From positions 1-37,543 of the IMG/VR virus record IMGVR_UViG_3300006751_000043: 37,543 bases of DNA, one strand, 5' to 3'. This DNA comes from a virus. The notes beneath the pieces were generated by a model that saw only the letters and a program-made list of their open reading frames with translations, was not told where the DNA came from and did no database searches. Numbering within the stretch: position 1 is the stretch's first letter; each line of letters opens with the position of its first letter. Positions 19,954 to 28,609 of this stretch are shown here, one piece after another. Both the position numbers and the translations under genes were made by a program.

Positions 19954-21341
19954 TATACATCTTTTATACGATTATTAACCACAGCAGTCATTTCTGATAA
20001 AGCTTTATCTAAATTTTCTACTATATCAATAAATTCGTCAAAATTAATATCTGCACTTATTATTTCTTGTTTTTCAAAAGAACTAAAAGTACTTTCAGTA
20101 ATTAAATTATCAAGTTGTTCTTGAGTATATTCAGCATATTCTATATCTATAGTAGTAGCGTCAAAAGGTATAACATCTCCTTCTTCATTAAAATCTATAA
20201 TTGCTACAGGCATATATTCACAACATCTAAGTTTTCCTGAATCACTATAAGGACAAGCAACAACATTCATAGGATTTATAAGTATTGCTAAACCAGTATC
20301 TCCAAAATAACCTGATTTTAACCAATCGGAATTAGCCGCATGAAGTCCTCTCGAACAAGTATGCTTTCTATTTCTATCTGTTTGTTCTCTAGGCATACTC
20401 ACAGGTGTTCCTATATTAATTCTCATTTGTCCTGAATGTCCATCAGTATAAATAGTTTGATTAGTATTTGGATCACTTAATCCAGTATATGCATCATGAA
20501 GATTTGCTACAAATATTTCTCCTCTATGAGGATCTGCATCTGAAGGAGCAGCATTATATATAGTGTATTTTAATTCTTCTCCATCATCTGATATATAAGT
20601 AATTTGTTGTTCATCACTTCCTACAGAATTTTTAAATTTAGAAGAATTAGGAACAGTATAATATTTTGTACTAACAGTTCCTTCAACATCTACTGATTCT
20701 CTTTTTTGATAAATACTATAATCTTTAGGACTTAATTGCCAACTAAGTACTTTAGCCCATTCTTTAGAAATAAATTCATTTAACTCTTTATTACCTTTTT
20801 GTTTAGTTTTAACATTTCTATATGCTAAAAAACAACCTGAAGGAGTTATACTTAATTTATTCTTTTGTAAAAAACCATATAAATCTTCCCTACAATGTGT
20901 ATCAGGATTTAATGCTAATAATCTCCAAAAATTCTTTAAATTTAATAAAGAATCTTTATTTCTTTCTTTAGCAAATTCCATAGCTAAAAATTGAGGAATA
21001 GGAATATTAATTCCTTTCATATATAATTCTAAACCATCTACTCTAAATTCCTCATCATACCCTTCTTCACGAATTTCTTTCATCCAATTATCTAATTTTT
21101 CTTGATTTTTAAATAGATTTTGTTTTTTCTCAAATTCAAATTCTAATTTAATTTCACTATCAGTTTTAGGAGGAATAAGTGCTGTTTTTAATATTTCTAT
21201 TTCATCATCATCATATTCATTAGTTTTCATAATAAGTTCATAAAGAGATATTAATTCTTTCTCATTTTCAAATGTTCTTTGATACATTGTACCATTCAGG
21301 AAACATACTACTGTATTTCCCACTCTTGTTGTTTTAATCAT
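19953..21341 (-). CDS. rIIB-like protein
   Basis: This 462-residue protein matches the rIIB family of T4-like and crAss-like phages: an alpha-helical N-terminal half, the block KLSITPSGCFLAYRNV (about 163-178), and the C-terminal block HTCSRGLHAAN (Cys329), followed by NPMNVVACPYSDSGKLRCCEY. In T4, rIIA and rIIB act together at the membrane against host defence and prophage exclusion; the biochemistry remains unclear. It shares the operon with an rIIA-like gene, but a 75-residue gene lies between them. Its stop overlaps the RusA-like start. Confidence 0.85.
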   Translation of the reverse strand: MIKTTRVGNTVVCFLNGTMYQRTFENEKELISLYELIMKTNEYDDDEIEILKTALIPPKTDSEIKLEFEFEKKQNLFKNQEKLDNWMKEIREEGYDEEFRVDGLELYMKGINIPIPQFLAMEFAKERNKDSLLNLKNFWRLLALNPDTHCREDLYGFLQKNKLSITPSGCFLAYRNVKTKQKGNKELNEFISKEWAKVLSWQLSPKDYSIYQKRESVDVEGTVSTKYYTVPNSSKFKNSVGSDEQQITYISDDGEELKYTIYNAAPSDADPHRGEIFVANLHDAYTGLSDPNTNQTIYTDGHSGQMRINIGTPVSMPREQTDRNRKHTCSRGLHAANSDWLKSGYFGDTGLAILINPMNVVACPYSDSGKLRCCEYMPVAIIDFNEEGDVIPFDATTIDIEYAEYTQEQLDNLITESTFSSFEKQEIISADINFDEFIDIVENLDKALSEMTAVVNNRIKDV

Positions 21342-21561
21342 TGCTGTTGTTTTTTAATTTAATTAAATTTTTAGTTGTCCACCATTTATTTATAGATAAT
21401 CTTAAATCTGTTTTAGTCCATTTAGTTTTTGGCCTATATATATAAACAGATTTTGGTGTCATCTTTGTTATTGTTTCTTCATTAAATTTAGAAGAATAAG
21501 GGCGTAATACTCTATCCCCTACTTCTATTGTTTTTCCGAAATAATCTTCATGTTCTATCAT
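21334..21561 (-). CDS. Small protein between rIIA-like and rIIB-like genes
   Basis: This 75-residue protein has a short-beta-strand, SH3-like look (EVGDRVLRPYSSKF, then strands around SVYIYRP) and a lysine- and tryptophan-rich C-terminal half, which would suit nucleic acid or protein binding. I cannot assign it to a family. It overlaps the rIIB-like start by 8 bases and lies 1 base after the rIIA-like stop, so all three are coupled. Confidence 0.7.
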   Translation of the reverse strand: MIEHEDYFGKTIEVGDRVLRPYSSKFNEETITKMTPKSVYIYRPKTKWTKTDLRLSINKWWTTKNLIKLKNNSND

Positions 21562-21562
21562 T

Positions 21563-23989
21563 TTAACTTACTTTTTTTAAATTATTAATTTGTTTTTGTT
21601 TCTCTTGAATAAATTTATATTCTTCTTTATTATCTTTTAACCATTCTTGTTCTTGATTATTAAACATTACATAATAATAAGAATTTATTTTTTTAAATTC
21701 TTTAATATTACGATTGGCTTTATTATAATCACGAATATATTTTGCTATCATTAATGTAGGAAAATTTCCATTTTTATAATCTATATGATAAAGTAAATCT
21801 AATCCATTAAAATAATTAATTATTTCATTAACTATATCTAATATACTTTCATCAAACCAATTATTTTCTACTGCAATATTATAACAAGTTTCAGTAAAAA
21901 AACTACTATTAAACTCACCATACCTTTGCGATTTATATTGAAATAAAAATTTTTCAATTATCTTTATATTATCTGCCAATTTAGAATAAATATTTTCCCA
22001 GTTTTTTCCTTCACTTTGAGCTATTAAAATTGAAAGTTTTTGGAATTTTTCATCTTGTTGTATTTTTAAACAAGTCATTGCTTTTCTAAATATTTTATTA
22101 TCTTCACTGATAAATTTTTTCATTGTAATTGTATTTTTTATATTTTTAAAATATTTCATATTAGTAGGTGCCACAGTATAAACTTTCATCTTATTACTTC
22201 CAATTGTTAAAGAAGTAACTTTTTCATATAATAAAGCTATTTTTCTAATTTGATATCGGTCATCATGAGTTCCTACAATTTTTAATCTTTTTTGATTTTC
22301 TTCTATCTCTTTTTTATATATTTCCGCTCTTATATAATTATAAGCTCTACCTTGTGAATAATAATTTGTTAATTCTTTAGCAATTATTTTTGTATTATCA
22401 TAAACTCTAGTAGATTTATCATAAGTAGTTTTTAACCATATTTTATCAACTTCTACTCTATCGTAAGACTTAGTAAATTTAAGAAAAGTTTTCATTACAG
22501 TATCTTGATAAAGAATAATATTCTTTCTCCAAAATGCCCTATCTTCCCATTTAAGGCCTAAATATGTAATATAATTAGAAAGACGATTATATGCTTTATG
22601 TTTTTTTCTAATAAGATATACATCTTTATTTTCTACTTTATGATAAATATATTTACTTTTTTTAGAATTGTGTTTATCTTTAATTCTATAAACACAACAA
22701 TTAGAAAATATATGTTTTACTCCATATGAATGTTGTCGTAATCCTGAACTACGAATTACTTTTTTACTTTCATAATCAAAAAAAGGTTGAGAAGGTATAT
22801 TTATTAAAGAATCTTTGAAAGGCATAAATTCAAACCATTTTAATTCTTCTTTTGATTCAAATAAATCAAGAAGATTAAAAGAAATTTCTTCATATTTAAC
22901 AATAGGAGTGTTATTTATATTTTTTAAATAATATAAAAAATCATCAGTTTCCAAATCATTCTCTTTTTCCCATCTTTGTGTCCATTCTTTTTTTAACATT
23001 TCTATTTTATCAAAAATAACTTGTTTAGTTTTAGGGGTATATTTAACATCTTCACGAGTTTGAATAATATCTAATTCTCCTATTTTAAACTTAAGTGCTA
23101 CTGGAAAATTTACAGCTTTTATTCCTAAAGTATCCCAATCAATAGGATAAGCTACTTTTCCCACACACATATGAAGCCCACTAAAAGGAGCTATCATATT
23201 ATTTTTTTTCCAAACATCTCCTTGTATTAGTTTATAATCATTCCTTACACCACAACCAGAAAAATAAACATTATCAAAATATGCTAATTGTTTCTCACAT
23301 TCCTCTTTAAAACGTTTATCATCTAATTCAGTATATCCCCACCTTCCTTTAGTTTCTTTAAGATATATTTTAATTTGAGTTCCATTTCTTTCTTCTGTAG
23401 TTTCCTCTAGTATTTTATCTAATCTAGGAGATTTCTCTCCTTTACGAAGAAGATATTGATATTCTATTCCATTATATCTTGTTCTTATATATACTACATC
23501 AGTATATGATAATCCTGATTTACTTCCTATTCCAAAAGCCCCAATAACATTATTAGTATCTTCCTTAGTAGATTTTAAATAGCTACAAAATACATCTTTT
23601 ACTCTTTCCATAGAAAGACCTACTCCAAAATCTTCAGTGCTCCAATACCAACCACTTTGATCTTTTGCTATACTAACATGAACAGCATCATTATCATAAA
23701 TGTTTAAATTTTCTTTTAATTTTAATATCTCTGTGTCTTCTATATCTTGATATATAGAATATTCATTACGAATATCTTCAATATTATTATTTTTAATAAA
23801 ATTAGCTTCTTCATGAGCATCAAAAGAATTACTTACATATTCTCTAACTATTGCCCCTATAGGGTTTTTATAAGGATTTTGTAATAAATCCCATAATTTA
23901 TGCATATCAGTAGAACTGATTTTTGCATCGTATCCTTCAAAAACAGTATTAGTTTGAAAAGGTATTTGTTTATCTTTATTTAATTTCAT
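21563..23989 (-). CDS. rIIA-like GHKL ATPase
   Basis: This 808-residue protein begins with a GHKL ATPase domain (gyrase/Hsp90/histidine kinase/MutL fold): N-box R-E50-Y-V-S-N54-S-F-D57-A, G1 box D120-F-G-V-G124-L, and G2 box G150-A-F-G-I-G155-S-K. A ribosomal S5-like middle part and a long C-terminal region follow, as in rIIA. T4 rIIA partners with rIIB against exclusion systems. Here the gene starts 14 bases inside the primase gene and ends 1 base before the small gene that separates it from the rIIB-like gene. Catalytic residues all look intact, so ATP binding is likely. Confidence 0.88.
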   Translation of the reverse strand: MKLNKDKQIPFQTNTVFEGYDAKISSTDMHKLWDLLQNPYKNPIGAIVREYVSNSFDAHEEANFIKNNNIEDIRNEYSIYQDIEDTEILKLKENLNIYDNDAVHVSIAKDQSGWYWSTEDFGVGLSMERVKDVFCSYLKSTKEDTNNVIGAFGIGSKSGLSYTDVVYIRTRYNGIEYQYLLRKGEKSPRLDKILEETTEERNGTQIKIYLKETKGRWGYTELDDKRFKEECEKQLAYFDNVYFSGCGVRNDYKLIQGDVWKKNNMIAPFSGLHMCVGKVAYPIDWDTLGIKAVNFPVALKFKIGELDIIQTREDVKYTPKTKQVIFDKIEMLKKEWTQRWEKENDLETDDFLYYLKNINNTPIVKYEEISFNLLDLFESKEELKWFEFMPFKDSLINIPSQPFFDYESKKVIRSSGLRQHSYGVKHIFSNCCVYRIKDKHNSKKSKYIYHKVENKDVYLIRKKHKAYNRLSNYITYLGLKWEDRAFWRKNIILYQDTVMKTFLKFTKSYDRVEVDKIWLKTTYDKSTRVYDNTKIIAKELTNYYSQGRAYNYIRAEIYKKEIEENQKRLKIVGTHDDRYQIRKIALLYEKVTSLTIGSNKMKVYTVAPTNMKYFKNIKNTITMKKFISEDNKIFRKAMTCLKIQQDEKFQKLSILIAQSEGKNWENIYSKLADNIKIIEKFLFQYKSQRYGEFNSSFFTETCYNIAVENNWFDESILDIVNEIINYFNGLDLLYHIDYKNGNFPTLMIAKYIRDYNKANRNIKEFKKINSYYYVMFNNQEQEWLKDNKEEYKFIQEKQKQINNLKKVS

Positions 23990-24989
23990 TTTCTATTATT
24001 TTTTTAAATATTTTTTTTGCTTCTTCTACGCCTACAATTTTTACCAAATCTGAAAAGTCAGTAACTCCTTCAATATTTGGCATAAAAAAATAAGGTAATT
24101 TATGATCTTTGTGAAAATCTTCAGAAAATCTTATACCTGGTTTATCATTATCAAATAGACATAACACTTTATCAAATCGTGTTTTATATTCTTCTATTAC
24201 ACTAGATTTAACATTAACGGATTCTGATTGTAATCCAATAGCATTAATTCCTACCACATCTTTAAGACTCATTACGTCTTTTAGTGATTTAGTAATTATA
24301 AGTAATTCTCCTTTTTCAGGAAGTTGTCTATATCCTTGATGAACCGTATAATTAGCATTATTCATCCACTTATACTTTTTACTATAAGGTTGATATATTT
24401 TATAAGTTATAATATCATCTTTATATTCTTGATAGCTATAAGTAAGTTTATCTACTTTTTTAGGATTATTATTAAAAAATACATATTCAATAGGAGCTAC
24501 CCTATATTTTTCAAGAGTGGCTTTACATATACCAAATATTTTCCAATATTTAGCATCTTGCATTTGCCATCTTCTACGTTTAATTCCTATTTTTACAGAA
24601 TTATTCTGAATAATTTTTGTATTCTTTTTTAATTTTTTTTGTTTATCTGCTGATATATAAATATCAGAAAGCTTAAAATCATAAGCTATTTTTAATAAAG
24701 CATTTCCATAAGTAAGTCCAAATAATTTAGTAATAAATACTATACAATCTCCACACTCTTTTGTTCCAAAATCATAAAACATCAATATACCTGAATTATC
24801 TCTTCGATAATAAAAACTAAAAGAAGGAACATCATCATTTCTAAGAGGACTATTATAAGTCTCTTTTATTGATATTTTCTCTCCTATGTAATAAGTAAAT
24901 ATATCTTCTTGAGATATTAATTCTAATATATCGTCTCTTGTTAATTTTTCATTGTATATTATAGAATTTAAGTTAATATTTTTCTTCAT
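23976..24989 (-). CDS. DnaG-type primase without zinc finger (TOPRIM protein)
   Basis: This 337-residue protein would make RNA primers next to the DnaB-like helicase. The N-terminal part (about 45-95) follows the CHC2 zinc-binding layout (SPLRNDDVPSFSFY, YDFGTKECGDCIVFI) but the Cys/His ligands are missing. The TOPRIM part has D280-N-D282-K-P-G, the metal-binding DxD; the first TOPRIM motif, usually V-E-G, reads I-T-K-S-L-K-D-V, a variant I know from other phage primases. A short basic stretch (IGIKRRRW) sits between. It is the first gene after an intrinsic terminator, so read-through or a nearby promoter must supply its message. Confidence 0.82.
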   Translation of the reverse strand: MKKNINLNSIIYNEKLTRDDILELISQEDIFTYYIGEKISIKETYNSPLRNDDVPSFSFYYRRDNSGILMFYDFGTKECGDCIVFITKLFGLTYGNALLKIAYDFKLSDIYISADKQKKLKKNTKIIQNNSVKIGIKRRRWQMQDAKYWKIFGICKATLEKYRVAPIEYVFFNNNPKKVDKLTYSYQEYKDDIITYKIYQPYSKKYKWMNNANYTVHQGYRQLPEKGELLIITKSLKDVMSLKDVVGINAIGLQSESVNVKSSVIEEYKTRFDKVLCLFDNDKPGIRFSEDFHKDHKLPYFFMPNIEGVTDFSDLVKIVGVEEAKKIFKKIIENEIK

Positions 24990-25001
24990 ATTCTATTTAA
25001 T

Positions 25002-25029
25002 AAAAAAGGGAGACATTTCTGCCTCCCTT
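25002..25029 (-). terminator. Intrinsic terminator after the SSB gene
   Basis: On the minus strand AAGGGAGGC pairs with GTCTCCCTT (9 bp with one G-U) around a 6-base loop, followed by TTTTATT. It lies 17 bases after the SSB stop and 12 bases before the primase start, so it divides the early block and would favour SSB and its two upstream genes over the genes beyond. Confidence 0.8.
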
Positions 25030-25045
25030 AAATGGATGAAAATTT

Positions 25046-25627
25046 TTACCAGTCGTCTCCTGCATCTGCAGTAGCAACACTATTACTAGTAACTGTATCT
25101 TCTACTAATCTTTCCATAGCATCGATATTTCCTCTAGTTAATCTTGTGTCTTCTGTAGTTACACTTGTCGGTTCCATAAAAGGTACCCAAGAGCGAACTT
25201 GAATATATGCTTTTACTCCCATAGTAGAACCATAGTTAGCAAATACTCTATATGAATTTTGTCCTGTTCCTTCTTTAACAAGTTTCATAACTCCACTTAA
25301 CATTGCTTTTGGATTAGGATATTGAGGGAACTCATAATCCGCACCATATACAGCATGAATAACATGTTTAAGCATTTTACCTTGTTTCTTTATTTGCTGT
25401 TCTATTGTAGCATATTCAGTATCTTCCGTTACTGTCCAAAATGCTGTATTTACCGATGCTCCTGTAGTGTCAGTAAACACTAATTTATAATCAGGTGCAT
25501 TTTCTTTATCATCATTACCTTTCTTATATACAGAAAGTTTTACATTTTCTACTACACCAGCTTCGCCATTATTAAAAATAGCTACATTTGCATTTCCATC
25601 AAATGTATTGTCATTTAAATTAATCAT
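25046..25627 (-). CDS. Single-stranded DNA-binding protein
   Basis: This 193-residue protein has the size and layout of phage SSBs: an OB-fold-like beta-rich core (about 10-150) with aromatic residues (FWTVTEDTEYATI, YRVFANYG), a low-complexity Ser/Thr linker and an acidic tip ending A-G-D-D-W. Such tips recruit polymerase, helicase or recombinase. It is the last gene before a terminator in a three-gene segment with the RecA-like ATPase, a usual pairing for Sak4-type annealing systems. Primary sequence is divergent, so the assignment rests on tail, length and context. Confidence 0.75.
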   Translation of the reverse strand: MINLNDNTFDGNANVAIFNNGEAGVVENVKLSVYKKGNDDKENAPDYKLVFTDTTGASVNTAFWTVTEDTEYATIEQQIKKQGKMLKHVIHAVYGADYEFPQYPNPKAMLSGVMKLVKEGTGQNSYRVFANYGSTMGVKAYIQVRSWVPFMEPTSVTTEDTRLTRGNIDAMERLVEDTVTSNSVATADAGDDW

Positions 25628-25652
25628 ATTTATTTATTTATTTGTTTTATTT

Positions 25653-26162
25653 TTACCATTGTTCATCTAAATCCAAAGATGCGTCTTTTACAGAATTTTC
25701 AGAAGTACTTGTTACTTCTTTTACTAATTCATTAGCTTTTTCAACCATTTCTACAGCAACTTCTACATTACTATTAGTATTAGTAGTTCTGTTAAAAACT
25801 AAATTTTCATTATCAAATACAAAATGTAATTCATTTTCTACATCTGTATTAAGATTTAATCTTTTCACAATATAATCAAAAGTCTTTTTATCACTCATTC
25901 CATAACTTTTATTTATCATAAAAGTATGAGCTTCTGGACTTTCAAAAGTAGCTATTACTATATGATTAGTAGTTTCTCCAAAACCAAAAGCAAGATTAGT
26001 TACTCCTCCTTCTAGATTCAAAGCTTTTTGTGCCGCTTTATTAAAAGTGAATTTTCTTCCAGCACCTTTTTTAGTTAATGCTGTCATTGTTACTACAGGT
26101 GTAGTATACTTTTCTACCTTTTTTGTTCTCAGGGAAGGCGTTCCCCACGTTAGTGTTTCCAT
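25653..26162 (-). CDS. Unknown protein with acidic, Trp-ending tail
   Basis: This 169-residue protein has a beta-rich core (about 5-115), a Ser/Thr/Asn-rich linker, then an acidic tail ending D-L-D-L-D-E-Q-W. The tail resembles that of the SSB encoded just downstream (ending G-D-D-W), although the cores are not obviously alike. It may be a second DNA-binding protein or a protein that docks on the same partner through the tail. It lies between the RecA-like ATPase and SSB genes and shares their promoter and terminator. Confidence 0.75.
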   Translation of the reverse strand: METLTWGTPSLRTKKVEKYTTPVVTMTALTKKGAGRKFTFNKAAQKALNLEGGVTNLAFGFGETTNHIVIATFESPEAHTFMINKSYGMSDKKTFDYIVKRLNLNTDVENELHFVFDNENLVFNRTTNTNSNVEVAVEMVEKANELVKEVTSTSENSVKDASLDLDEQW

Positions 26163-26186
26163 ATTTTTTATTTTTTTTATGGGTTA

Positions 26187-26861
26187 TTAAATGTCGTAGT
26201 AATCTACGATTGAATTATTTACTTTAACTAGATCATTATCTATTGTTTCTTCTTTAAACATTTCCATAGGAGTTTTACAAGTATTAGTTCCTGTATTAAC
26301 TGTCCTAAAGATATGACGATTTGGTTTGCCTGGTATTTTTTCTATATCAGCATATAATACCATTGTAGCAAAACTTTCAGGACAATATTTTTCAAGTTGT
26401 TTTCCTTGAACTACAATCCTTTCTAAAGGAAAACCATCTTCATCATAGTGAGTTTCAGGATGACATAGTAAATATACTATAATATCATCTCTTAATTTCT
26501 CATTAATAGTATTCAATAAGTCATATTGACTTCCTGAAAGTTTTCCCCATTTTTCAAAACCTTTAGTAGCTCTGAATTGAGGACTCATTACATAATCTGT
26601 CATAACTCTTGTCCAAGTATCTAAAATAATAGTTTTTATCTTGGAATTTTTATGTGCTTCTTTTAAAGCATTCATAACTGAAGGCATATCTGAACTTTTC
26701 AGATAATTCTTTTTAGTCTCATTGTATTTCTCACCAAACTTCTTAAAAGGTAAGGATTTTTGATCAGTGTTGATCCATAGTGTTGTTTCGGGATTTAAGT
26801 TTCTACCTGACGTAGATTTCCCCATACCTGATTTTCCAACCAGGAAGCATAATTGTGCCAT
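26187..26861 (-). CDS. RecA/Sak4-like P-loop ATPase
   Basis: This 224-residue protein has Walker A G9-K-S-G-M-G-K15-S-T, Walker B KTIILD81-TWTR, and a further 'YLLCHPETHYDED' strand that corresponds to the sensor region of AAA_24/RecA-core phage ATPases. Such short RecA-core proteins include Sak4, which anneals single strands together with phage SSB; the SSB gene two positions downstream supports this. A plain packaging or replication clamp-loader role is less likely given size. It is the first gene after a candidate Bacteroidota-type promoter. Confidence 0.82.
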   Translation of the reverse strand: MAQLCFLVGKSGMGKSTSGRNLNPETTLWINTDQKSLPFKKFGEKYNETKKNYLKSSDMPSVMNALKEAHKNSKIKTIILDTWTRVMTDYVMSPQFRATKGFEKWGKLSGSQYDLLNTINEKLRDDIIVYLLCHPETHYDEDGFPLERIVVQGKQLEKYCPESFATMVLYADIEKIPGKPNRHIFRTVNTGTNTCKTPMEMFKEETIDNDLVKVNNSIVDYYDI

Positions 26862-26894
26862 AAATATTTGTTTTTTAATTGTTTAACCTCGATA

Positions 26895-26926
26895 TAAATA
26901 TACAAAAACTTTATGTAATAAGCAAA
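26895..26926 (-). promoter_or_regulatory. Candidate Bacteroidota-type promoter for the ATPase-SSB segment
   Basis: On the minus strand TTTG (26923-26926) and TATATTTA (26895-26902) are separated by 20 bases. This fits the Bacteroidota primary sigma consensus TTTG-N19-21-TAnnTTTG, with one mismatch at the last base. A start near 26888 would give a leader of about 27 bases before the ATPase ATG. It lies in the only gap of this part of the block. Confidence 0.5.
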
Positions 26927-26928
26927 TA

Positions 26929-27219
26929 TTACATAGTCTTTATTTCTTGTTTTACATCTTTCATTTTCTTTTTTCTTTTGCCCCATAATTTACCTCTAAG
27001 ATGAGGATGTTCCTCTTGGACTTTTCTACTTGCTCTGCCAAAAGAATCTATATATGGAATATTTCTACATTCCATATCTTTAAGAAACTTTTTAATAGAA
27101 GTATCCATATTATAACCTAAATCACTTAAGTAATTATAATATAAACGTTCATTGGAGTCTCGTAGTTCAGGATACATTGTTAATTTTAATTTTACCCAAT
27201 CATGTAATTCTTTTACCAT
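26929..27219 (-). CDS. Small conserved phage protein of unknown function
   Basis: This 96-residue basic protein has the block DSFGRASRKVQEEHPHLRG followed by a Lys/Arg-rich tail (WGKRKKKMKD). A similar 'R-x-(R/S)-x-K-x-Q-E-x-x-P-x-L-R-G' motif is common in short phage proteins of replication regions, often predicted to bind DNA, but I know no proven function. Its start overlaps the end of the DnaB-like helicase gene by 20 bases, which suggests coupling with it. Confidence 0.75.
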   Translation of the reverse strand: MVKELHDWVKLKLTMYPELRDSNERLYYNYLSDLGYNMDTSIKKFLKDMECRNIPYIDSFGRASRKVQEEHPHLRGKLWGKRKKKMKDVKQEIKTM

Positions 27220-28267
27220 AATTTATTATTTTATTTAATAATGCAGAATTTTCTGTTAATTCACTAGCAGGAGGTAGTTCTTTAAATTTTCCTACTTCTC
27301 CTATAAAGTGAAGTCCTACAACTAAATCTGCCATACCATCTCTATTTTTTAATATATGGGCAGACCTATAATTTCTTTGTAATTTTATTATAGGATATCC
27401 TCTATGTTTTTCCATACCATATTTAAAAGGATGAAAAAGAGCAATAACAGTATTTGCATCTTCTTGTGTAGAACCAGAATCTTTTAAATCAGATAATTGT
27501 GGTTCTTGACTATTATTTTCTTTTCTATCCATTCCTTCTATTCCTCTATTGAATTGTGATACTACTACAGGACTATATTTACATATATTTCGGAAAAACA
27601 CTAATATTTTAGATGCTCTATCAATAGCTTCTTTTTTTGTTTTATCTTCCTTATTTTTGTCAATTAATCCTATATGATCTACTACTATTAAAGTTATTAA
27701 ATTAGGATTATTAGGAATATACTCTTGTATTATTCCATTTTTATCCTTAATAAATTTTCCCCGTGATTCTGCATAGCCCATCATATCTTTATATAAATAA
27801 TTAGGACTCATACTACTTCTAAAAAATAATGTTTTTTCTTGTAGTATAGCAAAATATTCTTCATAAGAATCTATAATATCTGCTATTTTTGGTGGTATTT
27901 TTAATTTACCTCTACTATATATTTCATTAACATTAGTAAGCATACCGTGATCTTCCCATATTTTTCTAGCAACAAATTTTGCTAATTTTACTACGGGCTC
28001 AATCTCTAAAGAATAATAAACTATCTCAAGTTCATAAAAAGATCCATTAGTTTGAATATAATCATAAGGATGAAATACAAATGCCGAATCTACAAAAGCA
28101 GTTTTACCTGTTCCTGTAGCACCCGAGACAGTAGTATATCTTCCTTGTTGAATATTACTAATATGATTATCTAATCTTTCAAATCCCATTGTAAGACCTT
28201 TATTAAAGCCTTGTTTTCCTCTGTTTATTTCTCTTTTAAGATTGTCCCAAACCTTAATTTTCGTCAT
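27200..28267 (-). CDS. DnaB-like replicative helicase (SF4)
   Basis: This 355-residue protein is a RecA-fold SF4 helicase: Walker A G49-A-T-G-T-G-K-T56, catalytic Glu in YYSLE88IEP, Walker B LIVVD197HIG, then VVSQFNRG with the DLKDSGSTQEDAN sensor block and an arginine-rich RNYRSAH near the end. The N-terminal interaction domain of DnaB is missing, so it resembles the helicase half of T7 gp4; the primase is separate in this phage. It would unwind the fork for the family A polymerase. It overlaps a 49-residue upstream gene by 14 bases. Confidence 0.9.
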   Translation of the reverse strand: MTKIKVWDNLKREINRGKQGFNKGLTMGFERLDNHISNIQQGRYTTVSGATGTGKTAFVDSAFVFHPYDYIQTNGSFYELEIVYYSLEIEPVVKLAKFVARKIWEDHGMLTNVNEIYSRGKLKIPPKIADIIDSYEEYFAILQEKTLFFRSSMSPNYLYKDMMGYAESRGKFIKDKNGIIQEYIPNNPNLITLIVVDHIGLIDKNKEDKTKKEAIDRASKILVFFRNICKYSPVVVSQFNRGIEGMDRKENNSQEPQLSDLKDSGSTQEDANTVIALFHPFKYGMEKHRGYPIIKLQRNYRSAHILKNRDGMADLVVGLHFIGEVGKFKELPPASELTENSALLNKIINYGKRIT

Positions 28268-28403
28268 ATTTTGTTTCTTTTTTATTACTTTTTTTTACTT
28301 CATAAGTATTTTCTAATGTTTTCTCAATCATTCTACCTGCTATAACTCCTCCATAAAACATTATCAAATAGCCTATTATTATTGATACTATTATTTGTGT
28401 CAT
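28254..28403 (-). CDS. One-helix membrane micropeptide (49 residues)
   Basis: The peptide starts MTQIIVSIIIGYLIMFYGG, a single membrane helix, and continues with a charged C-terminal half (EVKKSNKKETKYDEN). Its ATG overlaps the TGA of the upstream gene in ATGA, and its TAA lies inside the first codons of the helicase gene. This tight fit, with no other gene to fill the space between 28268 and 28399, is the main support. Function unknown. Confidence 0.65.
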   Translation of the reverse strand: MTQIIVSIIIGYLIMFYGGVIAGRMIEKTLENTYEVKKSNKKETKYDEN

Positions 28404-28609
28404 TGTTTTAATAATTTTTCTTTCGTTAATTTAGCAATTACTTGTTCGTCATTTAGTATAGTTCTTGAACCATCATATTCTTCAGGATTATATAAAAGTT
28501 TAACTTCTTTAATTTTGTCTTTATGATCATATTTAATAATCCAACCTCTATCTTCTTTTTTACCATTTAAAAGAGTTTGTTGTTTTAATACAGTTAAAAA
28601 ATTACTCAT
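28400..28609 (-). CDS. Small unknown protein (69 residues)
   Basis: The start at 28609 (MSNFLTVLKQQTLLNGKKED) is preferred over one 36 bases further upstream because it overlaps the previous stop by only 8 bases, as other genes here do, and because the added residues would be a low-complexity Met/Ile stretch. The rest is charged, with GWIIKYDHKDKIKEVKLLY as a possible beta hairpin. No family recognised. Confidence 0.65.
   Translation of the reverse strand: MSNFLTVLKQQTLLNGKKEDRGWIIKYDHKDKIKEVKLLYNPEEYDGSRTILNDEQVIAKLTKEKLLKQ

Noticed and set aside
24324-24632. Plus-strand frame within the primase gene
   Set aside because: Translation is a hydrophobic shadow of the primase (runs of Ile, Phe, Ser) with no gene context on that strand.
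26795-26986. A 63-codon minus-strand frame across the start of the RecA-like ATPase
   Set aside because: It spans the promoter candidate and overlaps the ends of two well-supported genes in another frame; composition is not protein-like.
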